Of a stretch of DNA of 64,000 nt, positions 26,077-34,704 are shown in pieces. Each line of letters begins with the position of its first letter. Within the stretch, counting starts at the first letter, position 1. The notes beneath the pieces were generated by a model. That model saw only the letters and a program-made list of their open reading frames with translations, did no database searches and had not been told where the DNA came from. This DNA comes from Bacterioplanes sp965233665 (GTDB lineage Bacteria > Pseudomonadota > Gammaproteobacteria > Pseudomonadales > Oceanobacteraceae), in the NCBI GenBank assembly GCA_965233665.1, contig CBDDTG010000027.1:74652-138651 (forward strand), given 5' to 3'. A program made the translations under genes and the position numbers.

Positions 26077-27147
26077 ATGGCCGAGCTGAAGAATGACCGT
26101 TTTCTGCGTGCGCTGCTAAAGCAGCCTGTAGACCGCACCCCCGTCTGGATGATGCGCCAGGCGGGGCGTTATTTGCCTGAGTACAAGGCAACACGCGCCC
26201 AAGCCGGCGATTTCATGTCGCTGTGCAAGAACCCTGAGCTGGCCTGCGAAGTGACGATTCAACCACTGGATCGCTTCCCGTTAGATGCTGCCATCTTGTT
26301 CTCTGATATTCTCACCATTCCTGATGCCATGGGCTTGGGCCTGTATTTTGAAACCGGCGAAGGCCCGCGTTTTCGCAAAACCGTGCGCACCTCCGAAGAC
26401 GCCGAGGCATTGCCTGTGGTCAATACTGCACAAGACCTAAGCTATGTTACCGATGCAGTGAGCACGATTCGTCGCGAACTCAATGGCCGTGTGCCTTTGA
26501 TTGGCTTTTCAGGCAGCCCTTGGACGCTGGCGACTTACATGGTGGAAGGCGGTTCGTCGAAGGATTTTCGCCATGTCAAAGCCATGATGTACAGCCAGCC
26601 TGAGGTCATGCACCTGGTGTTGGATAAATTGGCACGTTCGGTGATTGATTATCTCAACGCACAAATTGAAGCCGGTGCACAGGCGGTGCAGATCTTCGAC
26701 ACCTGGGGCGGCAGTTTATCGGATGTGTGTTACCAAGAGTTCTCACTCAAGTACATGCAGCAGATCGTGGCCGGCCTTAAGCGTGAGCACGAAGGTTGGC
26801 AGGTGCCGGTCATATTGTTCACCAAGGGCGGCGGTCAGTGGCTGGAAAGCATGGCAGCCACTGGCTGTGACGCCTTGGGGCTGGATTGGACGACGGATCT
26901 AGGTCTAGCGCGTCAGCGCGTTGGTAACCAGGTGGCATTGCAAGGCAACATGGACCCATCGGTGTTATACGCATCACCACAGGCCATTCGCGCAGAAGTG
27001 AAGCGCATTTTGGAGAGCTACGGCCAGGGTAGCGGCCATGTGTTTAACTTGGGGCATGGTATTCACCAGTTCGTTGACCCCGAGCACGCCAAAGCCTTTG
27101 TTGAGGCAGTCACTGAACTTAGCCCGGCTTACCACAGCCAGAACTGA
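26077..27147 (+). CDS. hemE: Uroporphyrinogen decarboxylase
   Basis: HemE decarboxylates the four acetate side chains of uroporphyrinogen III to give coproporphyrinogen III in haem synthesis. The 356-residue protein shows the family signatures RTPVWMMRQAGRYLPEY near the N-terminus and IGFSGSPWTLATYMVEGG. The catalytic Asp lies in ILFSDILTIPDAMG, and the C-terminal NLGHGIHQFVDPEH is present. The ATG follows AGCAGG at suitable spacing. It is separated by about 90 bases from the Ig-like lipoprotein gene and by about 170 from the mrp operon. No clear terminator was seen after it. Confidence 0.97.
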   Translation: MAELKNDRFLRALLKQPVDRTPVWMMRQAGRYLPEYKATRAQAGDFMSLCKNPELACEVTIQPLDRFPLDAAILFSDILTIPDAMGLGLYFETGEGPRFRKTVRTSEDAEALPVVNTAQDLSYVTDAVSTIRRELNGRVPLIGFSGSPWTLATYMVEGGSSKDFRHVKAMMYSQPEVMHLVLDKLARSVIDYLNAQIEAGAQAVQIFDTWGGSLSDVCYQEFSLKYMQQIVAGLKREHEGWQVPVILFTKGGGQWLESMAATGCDALGLDWTTDLGLARQRVGNQVALQGNMDPSVLYASPQAIRAEVKRILESYGQGSGHVFNLGHGIHQFVDPEHAKAFVEAVTELSPAYHSQN

Positions 27148-27320
27148 GTCCTTTTCTGATCATTTGTTCAGCGGTGTCTGTATGGCATCGCTGATCACAC
27201 TGTTTGTAGCCTTGCCCTTGCTGTGAGATAAAGCGACGCTATTATTCTGTGTATTATGATTGTCAGTTATAAACAGGGGCCGCTAGTGCCCATTCACTTT
27301 TTGTTTCTGGGTGCTTGTTC

Positions 27321-30119
27321 ATGAATCTGTTGTGGATTCCCCTTCTGCCTTTGCTGGGTACGCTGGTTCCGTTGCTGACGACGCGCTGGGAGCGCAGTCA
27401 GTCAGCGGCTTTGACCGCGGTCGCGCCGGCTATTTCTTTGGTATTGGTGCTGCTGTGCATTCCTGATGTGTTTAATCAGCAAACGCTGCAAGTGAGTTAC
27501 CCATGGGTGCCGCAACTCGGGCTTAACTTGTCCTTCCATTTGGATGGTTTGGGGCTGCTGTTCAGCTTGCTGATTCTCGGCATTGGTTTGCTGGTGATCT
27601 TGTACGCTCGCTATTACTTGTCTGAGAAAGATCATATGGGGCGTTTTTACGCCTACTTGATCCTATTTATGACCGCCATGTTGGGCATTGTGCTGTCCAA
27701 TAATTTGATCCAACTGTGGTTTTTCTGGGAGCTGACCAGCATCAGCTCCTTCTTGCTGATCAGCTTCTGGAGCGATAAAACTGAAGCCCGCAAAGGTGCT
27801 CGCATGGCGTTGACCATCACTGGTGCGGGCGGACTGGCGTTGTTGGCCGGTTTGATTTTGCTGGGCGAAGTGGCTGGCAGCTACAACCTCAGCGAAGTGC
27901 TGCAACGCGGTGACTTGATTCGTGCTAGCGATGCGTATCCGGCCATTATGGTGTTGGTATTGATTGGCGCCTTTACCAAGTCGGCTCAGTTTCCATTTCA
28001 TTTCTGGCTGCCACATGCCATGGCGGCACCGACTCCGGTCAGTGCGTATTTGCATTCGGCCACCATGGTCAAAGCCGGAGTATTTTTGATGGCGCGTTTT
28101 TATCCGGTGCTGGCACAGTCGGATTTATGGTTTATCACGGTCTCGCTGGTAGGCTTATCGACGCTGTTGGTCGGTGCTTACACGGCACTGTTTAAGCACG
28201 ATTTAAAGGGCTTGTTGGCTTACTCCACCATCAGTCATCTGGGTTTGATTACGCTGCTGTTTGGTTTAAATACCGAGCTGGCAGCCATTGCCGCCGTCTT
28301 TCATATCATTAACCACGCCGTGTTTAAGGCATCATTGTTCATGGCGGCGGGCATCATCGATCACGAGTCCGGCTCGCGCGATATGCGCCAACTCAACGGC
28401 TTGTGGAAGTACATGCCTTATACCGCCACGCTGGCGATGGTGGCTGCGGCGTCGATGGCCGGTGTGCCCTTGTTGAACGGCTTTTTATCGAAAGAAATGC
28501 TGTTTGCCGAGACTTTGCACCAATCGACCTTTGGTTCACTTTCTTGGGTGATTCCGATCATGGCTACCATTGGTGGTGCGTTGGCCGTGGCCTATTCATT
28601 GCGCTTTATTCACGACGTATTTTTTAACGGTGAGCCCATTAACTTACCCAAAACACCGCATGAGCCACCTCGTTACATGAGGGTCCCGGTTGAGGTGTTG
28701 GTAGTGCTGTGTTTGTTGGTTGGCATTGTGCCTGAATGGAGTGTCGGTGAGTTGCTACGCGCAGCGGCCGGTGCTGTGTTAGGGCAAACGTTACCAGACT
28801 TTAGTTTGTCGATCTGGCATGGCTTTAATTTGCCGCTGCTGATGAGTGCGCTGGCGGTGCTTGGCGGTGGTTGGTTGTATTACAACCGTGGCCATTTATT
28901 TGCGTTTCAGGATCAGTTTGTCGAATGGGACGCCAAACTTGAGTTTGAGCGCAACATTCAGCGCATCACCACCGCCGCTGCGCGCTTTACCGAATGGTTT
29001 GATAACGGCTCGCTGCAACGCTACGCCTTTGCTTTGGTCGTGATGGCGCTGGTGTTCGCCGGTTCGCCAATGTTGGAGCTGGAGGTCGCATTAGGTTCTA
29101 AGCCAGAGCAACCGCTCAACTGGGCGGTAATTAGCGCTGCCGCCATGCTGATTATTGGCACCATCACGACGGTGGTATTCAGTCACCGGCGTTTATTGGC
29201 GCTGGTGTTGATTTCCATCGTCGGTTTGATTGTTTCAATTACTTTTGCTTATTTTTCCGCTCCAGACTTGGCGCTCACTCAGCTGTCGGTTGAAGTGGTG
29301 ACCATCATTTTGTTCTTATTGGCGCTGTTCTTTTTGCCACAACACGCCAGCTTGCGCGACTCACCACCGCAACGCATCGTGCGGGATCTAACCGTAGCGT
29401 CATTGGTGGGAGCGGTAGTAGGCACGCTGTGCTACGCCATTATCACCCGGCCGTTTGAAAGCATTTCGAGCTTTTTTATTGCCAACAGCAAGACCGGTGG
29501 CGGTGGCACCAACGTGGTCAACGTCATTTTGGTGGACTTCCGTGGCTACGACACCTTGGGTGAAATTGCCGTGCTGGGTATTGCCGCGCTGGGCATCTTT
29601 AAGCTGCTGGCAGGGATGCGCTTGTTTGTACCTGCCAGTGATTATCGTGGCCGCCCTTGGTCAGAAGATAAGCACCCCATCATGCTGAAAAAAGTATCGC
29701 AGGCGCTGTTGCCGCTGGCTTTGCTGATTTCTGCGTATATCTTCCTGCGCGGTCACAATTTGCCGGGCGGTGGTTTTATCGCCGGCTTGGTCACCGCGAT
29801 CGCTTTGATTCAGCAATACATTGCCCATGGTGTGGATTGGGTAAAAGAGCGCGGTGTCTCTGGTTACCACGGCATCATTGCCGTCGGCTTGTTAATTGCG
29901 GTGCTCACTGGCGTAGGCAGCTGGCTGTTTGAGCGGCCATTCATGACCACCTGGTTTCAGTACTTTGAATGGCCGGTGGTGGGGAAATTTGAACTGGCCA
30001 GCGCCATGCTGTTCGATCTGGGCGTTTATTTAACCGTGATTGGCGCCACTCTGTTAATTTTGGCAAACCTCGGCAAGCTGACGACCAGTGAGCGGCCGAA
30101 AGCAGGAGTTTCTGACTGA
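27321..30119 (+). CDS. mrpA: Mrp Na+/H+ antiporter subunit A, with fused MrpB-like C-terminus
   Basis: MrpA is a large membrane subunit of the cation/proton antiporter complex, homologous to the proton-pumping subunits of complex I. The 932-residue protein has the antiporter core in its first two thirds, with FFWELTSISSFLLI, the proton-channel segment FTKSAQFPFHFWLPHAMAAP, and HDLKGLLAYSTISHLGLI. The C-terminal part (from about 790) carries an MrpB-like domain, with FLRGHNLPGGGFIAGLVTA and IALIQQYIAHG, so it is the fused A+B form. The start is ATG at 27321; an in-frame TTG two codons earlier is unlikely. Its stop overlaps the mrpC start by one base. A six-gene operon mrpA(B)CDEFG follows, giving sodium and pH homeostasis. 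Confidence 0.93.
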   Translation: MNLLWIPLLPLLGTLVPLLTTRWERSQSAALTAVAPAISLVLVLLCIPDVFNQQTLQVSYPWVPQLGLNLSFHLDGLGLLFSLLILGIGLLVILYARYYLSEKDHMGRFYAYLILFMTAMLGIVLSNNLIQLWFFWELTSISSFLLISFWSDKTEARKGARMALTITGAGGLALLAGLILLGEVAGSYNLSEVLQRGDLIRASDAYPAIMVLVLIGAFTKSAQFPFHFWLPHAMAAPTPVSAYLHSATMVKAGVFLMARFYPVLAQSDLWFITVSLVGLSTLLVGAYTALFKHDLKGLLAYSTISHLGLITLLFGLNTELAAIAAVFHIINHAVFKASLFMAAGIIDHESGSRDMRQLNGLWKYMPYTATLAMVAAASMAGVPLLNGFLSKEMLFAETLHQSTFGSLSWVIPIMATIGGALAVAYSLRFIHDVFFNGEPINLPKTPHEPPRYMRVPVEVLVVLCLLVGIVPEWSVGELLRAAAGAVLGQTLPDFSLSIWHGFNLPLLMSALAVLGGGWLYYNRGHLFAFQDQFVEWDAKLEFERNIQRITTAAARFTEWFDNGSLQRYAFALVVMALVFAGSPMLELEVALGSKPEQPLNWAVISAAAMLIIGTITTVVFSHRRLLALVLISIVGLIVSITFAYFSAPDLALTQLSVEVVTIILFLLALFFLPQHASLRDSPPQRIVRDLTVASLVGAVVGTLCYAIITRPFESISSFFIANSKTGGGGTNVVNVILVDFRGYDTLGEIAVLGIAALGIFKLLAGMRLFVPASDYRGRPWSEDKHPIMLKKVSQALLPLALLISAYIFLRGHNLPGGGFIAGLVTAIALIQQYIAHGVDWVKERGVSGYHGIIAVGLLIAVLTGVGSWLFERPFMTTWFQYFEWPVVGKFELASAMLFDLGVYLTVIGATLLILANLGKLTTSERPKAGVSD

Positions 30120-30481
30120 TGGAAACCGTGTATGCAATTTGCGTCGGGGTACTGACCACCGGCGGTGTTTATTTAGTGATGCGCAGTCATACCTTTTCTG
30201 TGGTGCTGGGGCTGACGCTGCTGTCCTACGCGGTGAACTTATTTTTGTTTGCCTCTGGTCGCTTGGTGGTCAATCAGCCTGCGATTTTGGGCCAGAGTGC
30301 CAACCCCGCTGACCCACTGCCGCAAGCGTTGGTGTTAACTGCCATTGTGATCGGTTTTGCCATGACCGCGTTTGCCTTGATTTTGGCGCTGCGAGCGCGT
30401 TCTGACCTGGGCAATGATCAGGTGGATGGGCGAGTACGTGACGACGTACTGAATAAGCGTAAAAAGTCGCAAGGAGAATAG
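30119..30481 (+). CDS. mrpC: Mrp antiporter subunit C (NuoK-like)
   Basis: This small 120-residue membrane protein has three helices and is homologous to NuoK of complex I. Typical segments are GVYLVMRSHTFSVVLGLTLL and the loop before ALVLTAIVIGFAMTAFALIL, the most conserved part of the family. The start shares one base with the mrpA stop, so translation is coupled; mrpD begins three bases after its stop. Confidence 0.94.
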   Translation: METVYAICVGVLTTGGVYLVMRSHTFSVVLGLTLLSYAVNLFLFASGRLVVNQPAILGQSANPADPLPQALVLTAIVIGFAMTAFALILALRARSDLGNDQVDGRVRDDVLNKRKKSQGE

Positions 30482-30484
30482 TCG

Positions 30485-31993
30485 GTGGCACTGGCAGATC
30501 ATTTGATTTTTTTACCCGTGCTGTTGCCGCTGTTGGCGGGCATTGTGCTGCTGTTGCCGCCGTTCCACGATAATCTGGAACGTCAACGCCCCTTTGTGAT
30601 GGCGGTTAACTTAGCATTACTGCTGGTTGCTGCCCTGCTGTTGGGCAAAGCGTTGCAGGAGCCATCGGTGTACCTGTTAGGCAATTGGCAGCCACCGTTT
30701 GGTATTTTATTGGTAGCCGATCAGCTCGCCAGTTTGATGCTGGTTTTAACCGCCATACTGGCCATGACCACGCACTGGTACGCGAGTGCAGGCGATGATG
30801 GCCGCGGGCCGTTCTTCCAGCCGTTGTTTATGTTTCAGGTGATGGGCATCAATGGCGCGTTTTTAACCGCCGATGCCTTTAACTTGTTCGTTTTCTTTGA
30901 AGTATTGCTGATCGCTTCGTATGCCTTGCTGATCCATGGGGGCGGTAAACACCGGACTCAGGCCGCAGTGCATTATGTGCTGCTGAATTTAATTGGCTCG
31001 GCATTTTTCCTGATTGGTTTAGGCATTTTGTACGCCAGCTTTGGTACCTTGAACCTGCCGGATATGGCAGCAAAAGCCAGCCAGTTAAGCCCGGACAATG
31101 TCATTTTAGCGAAGGCCGGTGGCTTATTATTGCTGTTGGTGTTTGGCCTCAAATCGGCCATGTTGCCGCTGCATTTTTGGCTGGTACGCACTTACTCCAT
31201 GACTTCTGCGCCGGTGGCGGCCTTGTTTGCCATCATGACCAAAGTGGGGATTTACAGCATATGGCGCGTGCACACCGCCGTTTTTGGCGATCAGGCCGGA
31301 GCTCTGAGTGGGCTGGCGTCTGATTGGCTGTGGGTGTTGGGTATTTTAACCATTGCCGTGGGGGCGATTGCAGCCCTGGCTAGCCAGACATTAAAAACAT
31401 TAACCGCCAATTTGGTGGTGGTCTCGGCAGGCACGTTGTTGATCAGCATCGCCATTGGCACGCCCGAGGCGATGGGGGCGGCTATTTATTATTTGCTGCA
31501 CAGCACCTTGATGACGGCCGCGCTGTTTTTACTGGCCGGTATGATTCAGGAGCAGCGTGGCCAGGCTCAAGACCGCTTTGTCCGTGCTAAGCCATTGCCC
31601 CAAGCCGTGCCGCTGGGCATTGCGTTTTTCGTCGTCGCCATGGCCGTGGTGGGAATGCCTCCCTTATCTGGCTTTTTGGGCAAAGTGTGGCTGTTGCAAG
31701 CGTCGGCGGACAGCGTTCATGTGGCGTGGGTATGGTCGGCGATTTTATTATCCGGTTTGGTGGCATTGGTGGTGTTCTCTCGTGCCGGCACTAGCATTTT
31801 CTGGCGTGTTCAAGGGCAACCTGGGGCTGAGGGTAAAGCACACAGCTTGCAGTGGCTGGCGTTGTCTAGCTTGTTAGTGTTGGCGGTATTGATGGTGGTG
31901 TTTGCTGGCCCGATCACGGAGTTGAGCAACAGCGCCGCCGAAGAGCTGTTTAGCGGCCTGACGCTGTCGCAGTTGGTGGAGGCAAAACCATGA
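30485..31993 (+). CDS. mrpD: Mrp antiporter subunit D
   Basis: MrpD is the second large antiporter-like subunit (502 residues, about 14 membrane helices), related to NuoM/NuoN. Visible are FNLFVFFEVLLIASYALLIH with the conserved membrane Glu, the segment GLKSAMLPLHFWLVRTYSMT with the conserved Lys, and a later helix LTANLVVVSAGTLLISI. It starts with GTG at 30485 after AAGGAG in the end of mrpC. The stop overlaps the mrpE start by four bases (ATGA). Confidence 0.94.
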   Translation: MALADHLIFLPVLLPLLAGIVLLLPPFHDNLERQRPFVMAVNLALLLVAALLLGKALQEPSVYLLGNWQPPFGILLVADQLASLMLVLTAILAMTTHWYASAGDDGRGPFFQPLFMFQVMGINGAFLTADAFNLFVFFEVLLIASYALLIHGGGKHRTQAAVHYVLLNLIGSAFFLIGLGILYASFGTLNLPDMAAKASQLSPDNVILAKAGGLLLLLVFGLKSAMLPLHFWLVRTYSMTSAPVAALFAIMTKVGIYSIWRVHTAVFGDQAGALSGLASDWLWVLGILTIAVGAIAALASQTLKTLTANLVVVSAGTLLISIAIGTPEAMGAAIYYLLHSTLMTAALFLLAGMIQEQRGQAQDRFVRAKPLPQAVPLGIAFFVVAMAVVGMPPLSGFLGKVWLLQASADSVHVAWVWSAILLSGLVALVVFSRAGTSIFWRVQGQPGAEGKAHSLQWLALSSLLVLAVLMVVFAGPITELSNSAAEELFSGLTLSQLVEAKP

Positions 31994-32479
31994 TTCGGCG
32001 CATTTTTCCGATGCCGGTACACACTTTGCTGCTGTGGCTGGTGTGGCTGTTATTAAAACGACTTCAGTGCCGGGCACATCGTGCTCGGCGGCTTGTTGGC
32101 CTGGGGCATTGCATTGGTGGCGTCGCCGTTTACTTCGGCACAAACCAAGGTGGTTAGACCGCTGCTGATTCCGGTGTATTTTGCCGTGCTGTTGTGGGAT
32201 ATCTTGATCTCAAACCTAGACGTGGCTCGCCGGGTCATGGGCCCTAATCGCTCACTGCGGCCGGGCTTTGTGGCATTGCCATTGGATATTACCGGCGATT
32301 TTCCACAAACCGCATTGGCCAGTACCATCTCATTAACGCCCGGCACGGTCAGTGTGGATTTATCCAGCGATCGGCGTTGGTTGTATATTCATGTGCTGCA
32401 TTTGGATGATGAAGCCGAGTTGATTGCTTCCATTAAACAGGGGTACGAGCGTCGCTTGCGGGAGATTTTTGCATGCTAG
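31990..32479 (+). pseudogene. mrpE: Mrp antiporter subunit E, apparent +1 frameshift
   Basis: MrpE is a small membrane subunit needed for stable Mrp complexes. Translation from ATG 31990 (overlapping the mrpD stop) gives the expected N-terminus MIRRIFPMPVHTLLLWLVWLL. At an A4 run (32055-32058) the frame goes wrong. Removing one A restores NDFSAGHIVLGGLLAWG and continues without a break to the stop at 32479, giving about 162 residues, a normal MrpE length. The C-terminal half has the family segments VYFAVLLWDILISNLDVA and ISLTPGTVSVDL. Without correction, only a fragment from GTG 32081 (132 residues) would be made. A real mutation, a sequencing error or recoding are possible; error or mutation in the homopolymer is the simplest. 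mrpF starts inside the last codons. Confidence 0.88.
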
Positions 32480-32742
32480 AACTGGCCATGAAAATCACGG
32501 CGGGCATGGTGTTGGTGGCGATGGCCCTGAATGTGTGGCGGTTGTTGTTAGGGCCGAGCATCCCGGATCGTATCCTGGCGCTCGATACCCTATACATCAA
32601 CAGCATCGCCCTGATTATTTTATTGGGTATTTATAACTTGTCGGCGCTGTATTACGAGGGGGCGTTGCTGATTGCCATGCTCGGTTTTGTCAGCACGGCC
32701 GCGCTGTGCAAATACCTGCTACGTGGCGATATCATCGAGTAA
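32473..32742 (+). CDS. mrpF: Mrp antiporter subunit F
   Basis: An 89-residue protein with three membrane helices, matching MrpF/PhaF. The most typical segment is GPSIPDRILALDTLYINSIALI, followed by a helix with YYEGALLIAMLGFVSTAALCKY. It overlaps the end of mrpE by seven bases and is followed by mrpG after three bases. Part of the same antiporter complex in the inner membrane. Confidence 0.94.
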   Translation: MLELAMKITAGMVLVAMALNVWRLLLGPSIPDRILALDTLYINSIALIILLGIYNLSALYYEGALLIAMLGFVSTAALCKYLLRGDIIE

Positions 32743-32745
32743 TGT

Positions 32746-33129
32746 ATGACTGAGTGGATTGAAATACTGGTTTCTGTACTGCTGATCATTGGCGGTACGT
32801 TTATCGTTATCGGCTCCTTTGGACTGGCCAAATTGCCGGATTTTTACACCCGCTTGCACGCTCCGACCAAGGCCACCACGCTGGGAATTGGTTCTGTGCT
32901 GATGGCCTCCATGGTGGTGCACACCATTAATGATGGCAGTGTGAGCATTCATGAGGTGGTGATCAGCCTGTTTTTATTTATCACCGCTCCTATTTCTGCG
33001 CATATGTTGTCGAAGGCGGCGCTGCACCGCCGGGTTGAGCATTTGCAAAGCAGCCTTTCTAGCCACAACCGCGATAAAGCTGCACGCCAGTTGCCTGGCG
33101 ATGCCGAATTAGACGCGGACGTGGATTAA
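32746..33129 (+). CDS. mrpG: Mrp antiporter subunit G
   Basis: MrpG closes the operon. The 127-residue protein has three membrane helices and the family motif GLAKLPDFYTRLHAPTKATT, followed by SLFLFITAPISAHMLSKAAL and a charged cytoplasmic tail. The stop codon overlaps the radA stop codon on the other strand by four bases, so there is no terminator between the convergent genes. Confidence 0.94.
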   Translation: MTEWIEILVSVLLIIGGTFIVIGSFGLAKLPDFYTRLHAPTKATTLGIGSVLMASMVVHTINDGSVSIHEVVISLFLFITAPISAHMLSKAALHRRVEHLQSSLSSHNRDKAARQLPGDAELDADVD

Positions 33130-34487
33130 ATCAGTTCAATGGCCTGCTGCAGGGTGTCTACGCCCTGCACCTGCATGCCTTCGATCGGCTGTTTGGGCAT
33201 GTTGGCTTTGGGCACAATGGCACGGCGAAAGCCGTGCTTAGCGGCTTCTTTGATGCGCTCCTGGCCAGACGGCACTGGGCGGATTTCACCGGATAGCCCG
33301 ACCTCGCCAAAAACGATCAATTCTTGCGGCAGTGGCTGATTGCGAAAGCTCGATAAAGCCGCCAACAGCAGCGCTAAATCGGCGCTGGTTTCACTGACCT
33401 TAACGCCGCCCACCACGTTGACGTACACATCTTGGTCGCCAAAATGAATGCCGCCGTGGCGATGCATCGCCGCCAGCAACAGGTTTAAGCGATTTTGATC
33501 GAGGCCCACGGCCACGCGTTTGGGATGGCCGAAATGACTGTCGTCTACCAGTGCCTGAATTTCTACTAATAATGGCCGTGTGCCTTCCCACACCACCATC
33601 ACCACGCTGCCCGGGGCTGGGTCTTCGCCACGGCTGAGAAAAATAGAGCTGGGGTTTTTGACTTCTTTTAAGCCACTGTCGAGCATGGCAAATACGCCCA
33701 ACTCGTTAATGGCACCAAAGCGGTTTTTAATGCCGCGCAAGGTGCGAAAGCGGCTGTCGTTGCCGCCTTCCAGCATGATGGAGCAGTCAATCATATGCTC
33801 GAGCACTTTCGGGCCGGCAAGGGTGCCATCTTTGGTGACATGACCCACCAGCAGCAGCACGGTGTCGGTTTGCTTGGCGTAGCGAGTTAAATGGGCGGCA
33901 CTTTCTCGTACTTGCGACACGCTGCCCGGCGCCGATTCAATGCCGTCTAGGTGCATGACTTGAATCGAGTCAATGACCACGACTTTGGGCCGTTGTTGCT
34001 GCAACGTGCTGGTCAGTTGCTCGACGTTGGTTTCGCTGAGCAAGTGCAAGCGATCCATGGGCAAGCCTAAGCGTTTGGCGCGCCGTGCAACTTGTTGCAG
34101 GCTTTCTTCGCCAGTGACGTATAAGGCTGGCATTTGTCCAGCCAGATAGCACATCACCTGCAACAGTAGGGTCGATTTACCGGCCCCTGGGTGGCCGCCA
34201 ATTAAAATCGCTGAGCCGGGTACCAAGCCGCCGCCTAATACGCGATCCAGCTCTTGCATGCCACTGCCAAAGCGCGGTACTTCATTTAAATCAACTTGAT
34301 CCAGCCGGGTCAGCTGTTGCGGTGCACCGGCATAGCCGCCTCGGGCCGTGCTGGTAGCGCTGCGCGCTGCCGACACCACAAATTCTTGTAGCGTATTCCA
34401 GGCGCCGCAACCTGCGCATTGCCCCTGCCACTTGCTGTGGTCGGCGCCACAATCACTGCATACGTAGGCGGTTTTCTTTTTGGCCAT
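33126..34487 (-). CDS. radA: DNA repair protein RadA
   Basis: RadA is a RecA-like ATPase that drives branch migration in homologous recombination. The 453-residue protein has an N-terminal C4 zinc finger (CSDCGADHSKWQGQCAGCG), a Walker A motif GGHPGAGKST (about 97-106), the RadA-specific KNRFG motif (GIKNRFGAINELG), and a C-terminal Lon-like domain (GGIHFGDQDVYVNVVGG). Length is normal. Convergent with mrpG, with a four-base overlap of the two stops. The upstream region (34488-34704) is shared with the divergent MetY-type gene. Confidence 0.96.
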   Translation of the reverse strand: MAKKKTAYVCSDCGADHSKWQGQCAGCGAWNTLQEFVVSAARSATSTARGGYAGAPQQLTRLDQVDLNEVPRFGSGMQELDRVLGGGLVPGSAILIGGHPGAGKSTLLLQVMCYLAGQMPALYVTGEESLQQVARRAKRLGLPMDRLHLLSETNVEQLTSTLQQQRPKVVVIDSIQVMHLDGIESAPGSVSQVRESAAHLTRYAKQTDTVLLLVGHVTKDGTLAGPKVLEHMIDCSIMLEGGNDSRFRTLRGIKNRFGAINELGVFAMLDSGLKEVKNPSSIFLSRGEDPAPGSVVMVVWEGTRPLLVEIQALVDDSHFGHPKRVAVGLDQNRLNLLLAAMHRHGGIHFGDQDVYVNVVGGVKVSETSADLALLLAALSSFRNQPLPQELIVFGEVGLSGEIRPVPSGQERIKEAAKHGFRRAIVPKANMPKQPIEGMQVQGVDTLQQAIELI

Positions 34488-34704
34488 GCTTAGCTTTCCT
34501 GAGAGGTTGGCAGATCCACAGATGAGACGCTCGCGGGCGGTATTTCGACCTGCCGAGCGAAACTGAATAATTTAAGAAGCCATTAGTTTACGTGAGCCAT
34601 ACCCTCCTTGACACGTCTACTTGTTTGGCACTTCTTAATCGCAAGAGCTTTGATACACTGGTCTGCGCTTTGCTAATCGTTTTTCACTACAAGGGCTGTG
34701 CATT

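Noticed and set aside
32050..32062. Programmed ribosomal frameshifting in mrpE
   Set aside because: An A4 run is short, and no slippery heptamer, pause stop or stimulatory stem was seen; a plain insertion is simpler.
32081..32479. Complete short mrpE starting at GTG 32081
   Set aside because: The first 30 codons of the family are found in the other frame directly upstream, so this is a fragment of one gene with a shift.
34608..34660. Sigma-70 or sigma-54 promoter before the MetY-type gene
   Set aside because: A perfect TTGACA (34608-34613) has no usable -10 at 16-18 bases, and TTGGCAC (34625-34631) has the wrong spacing to a GC for sigma-54.
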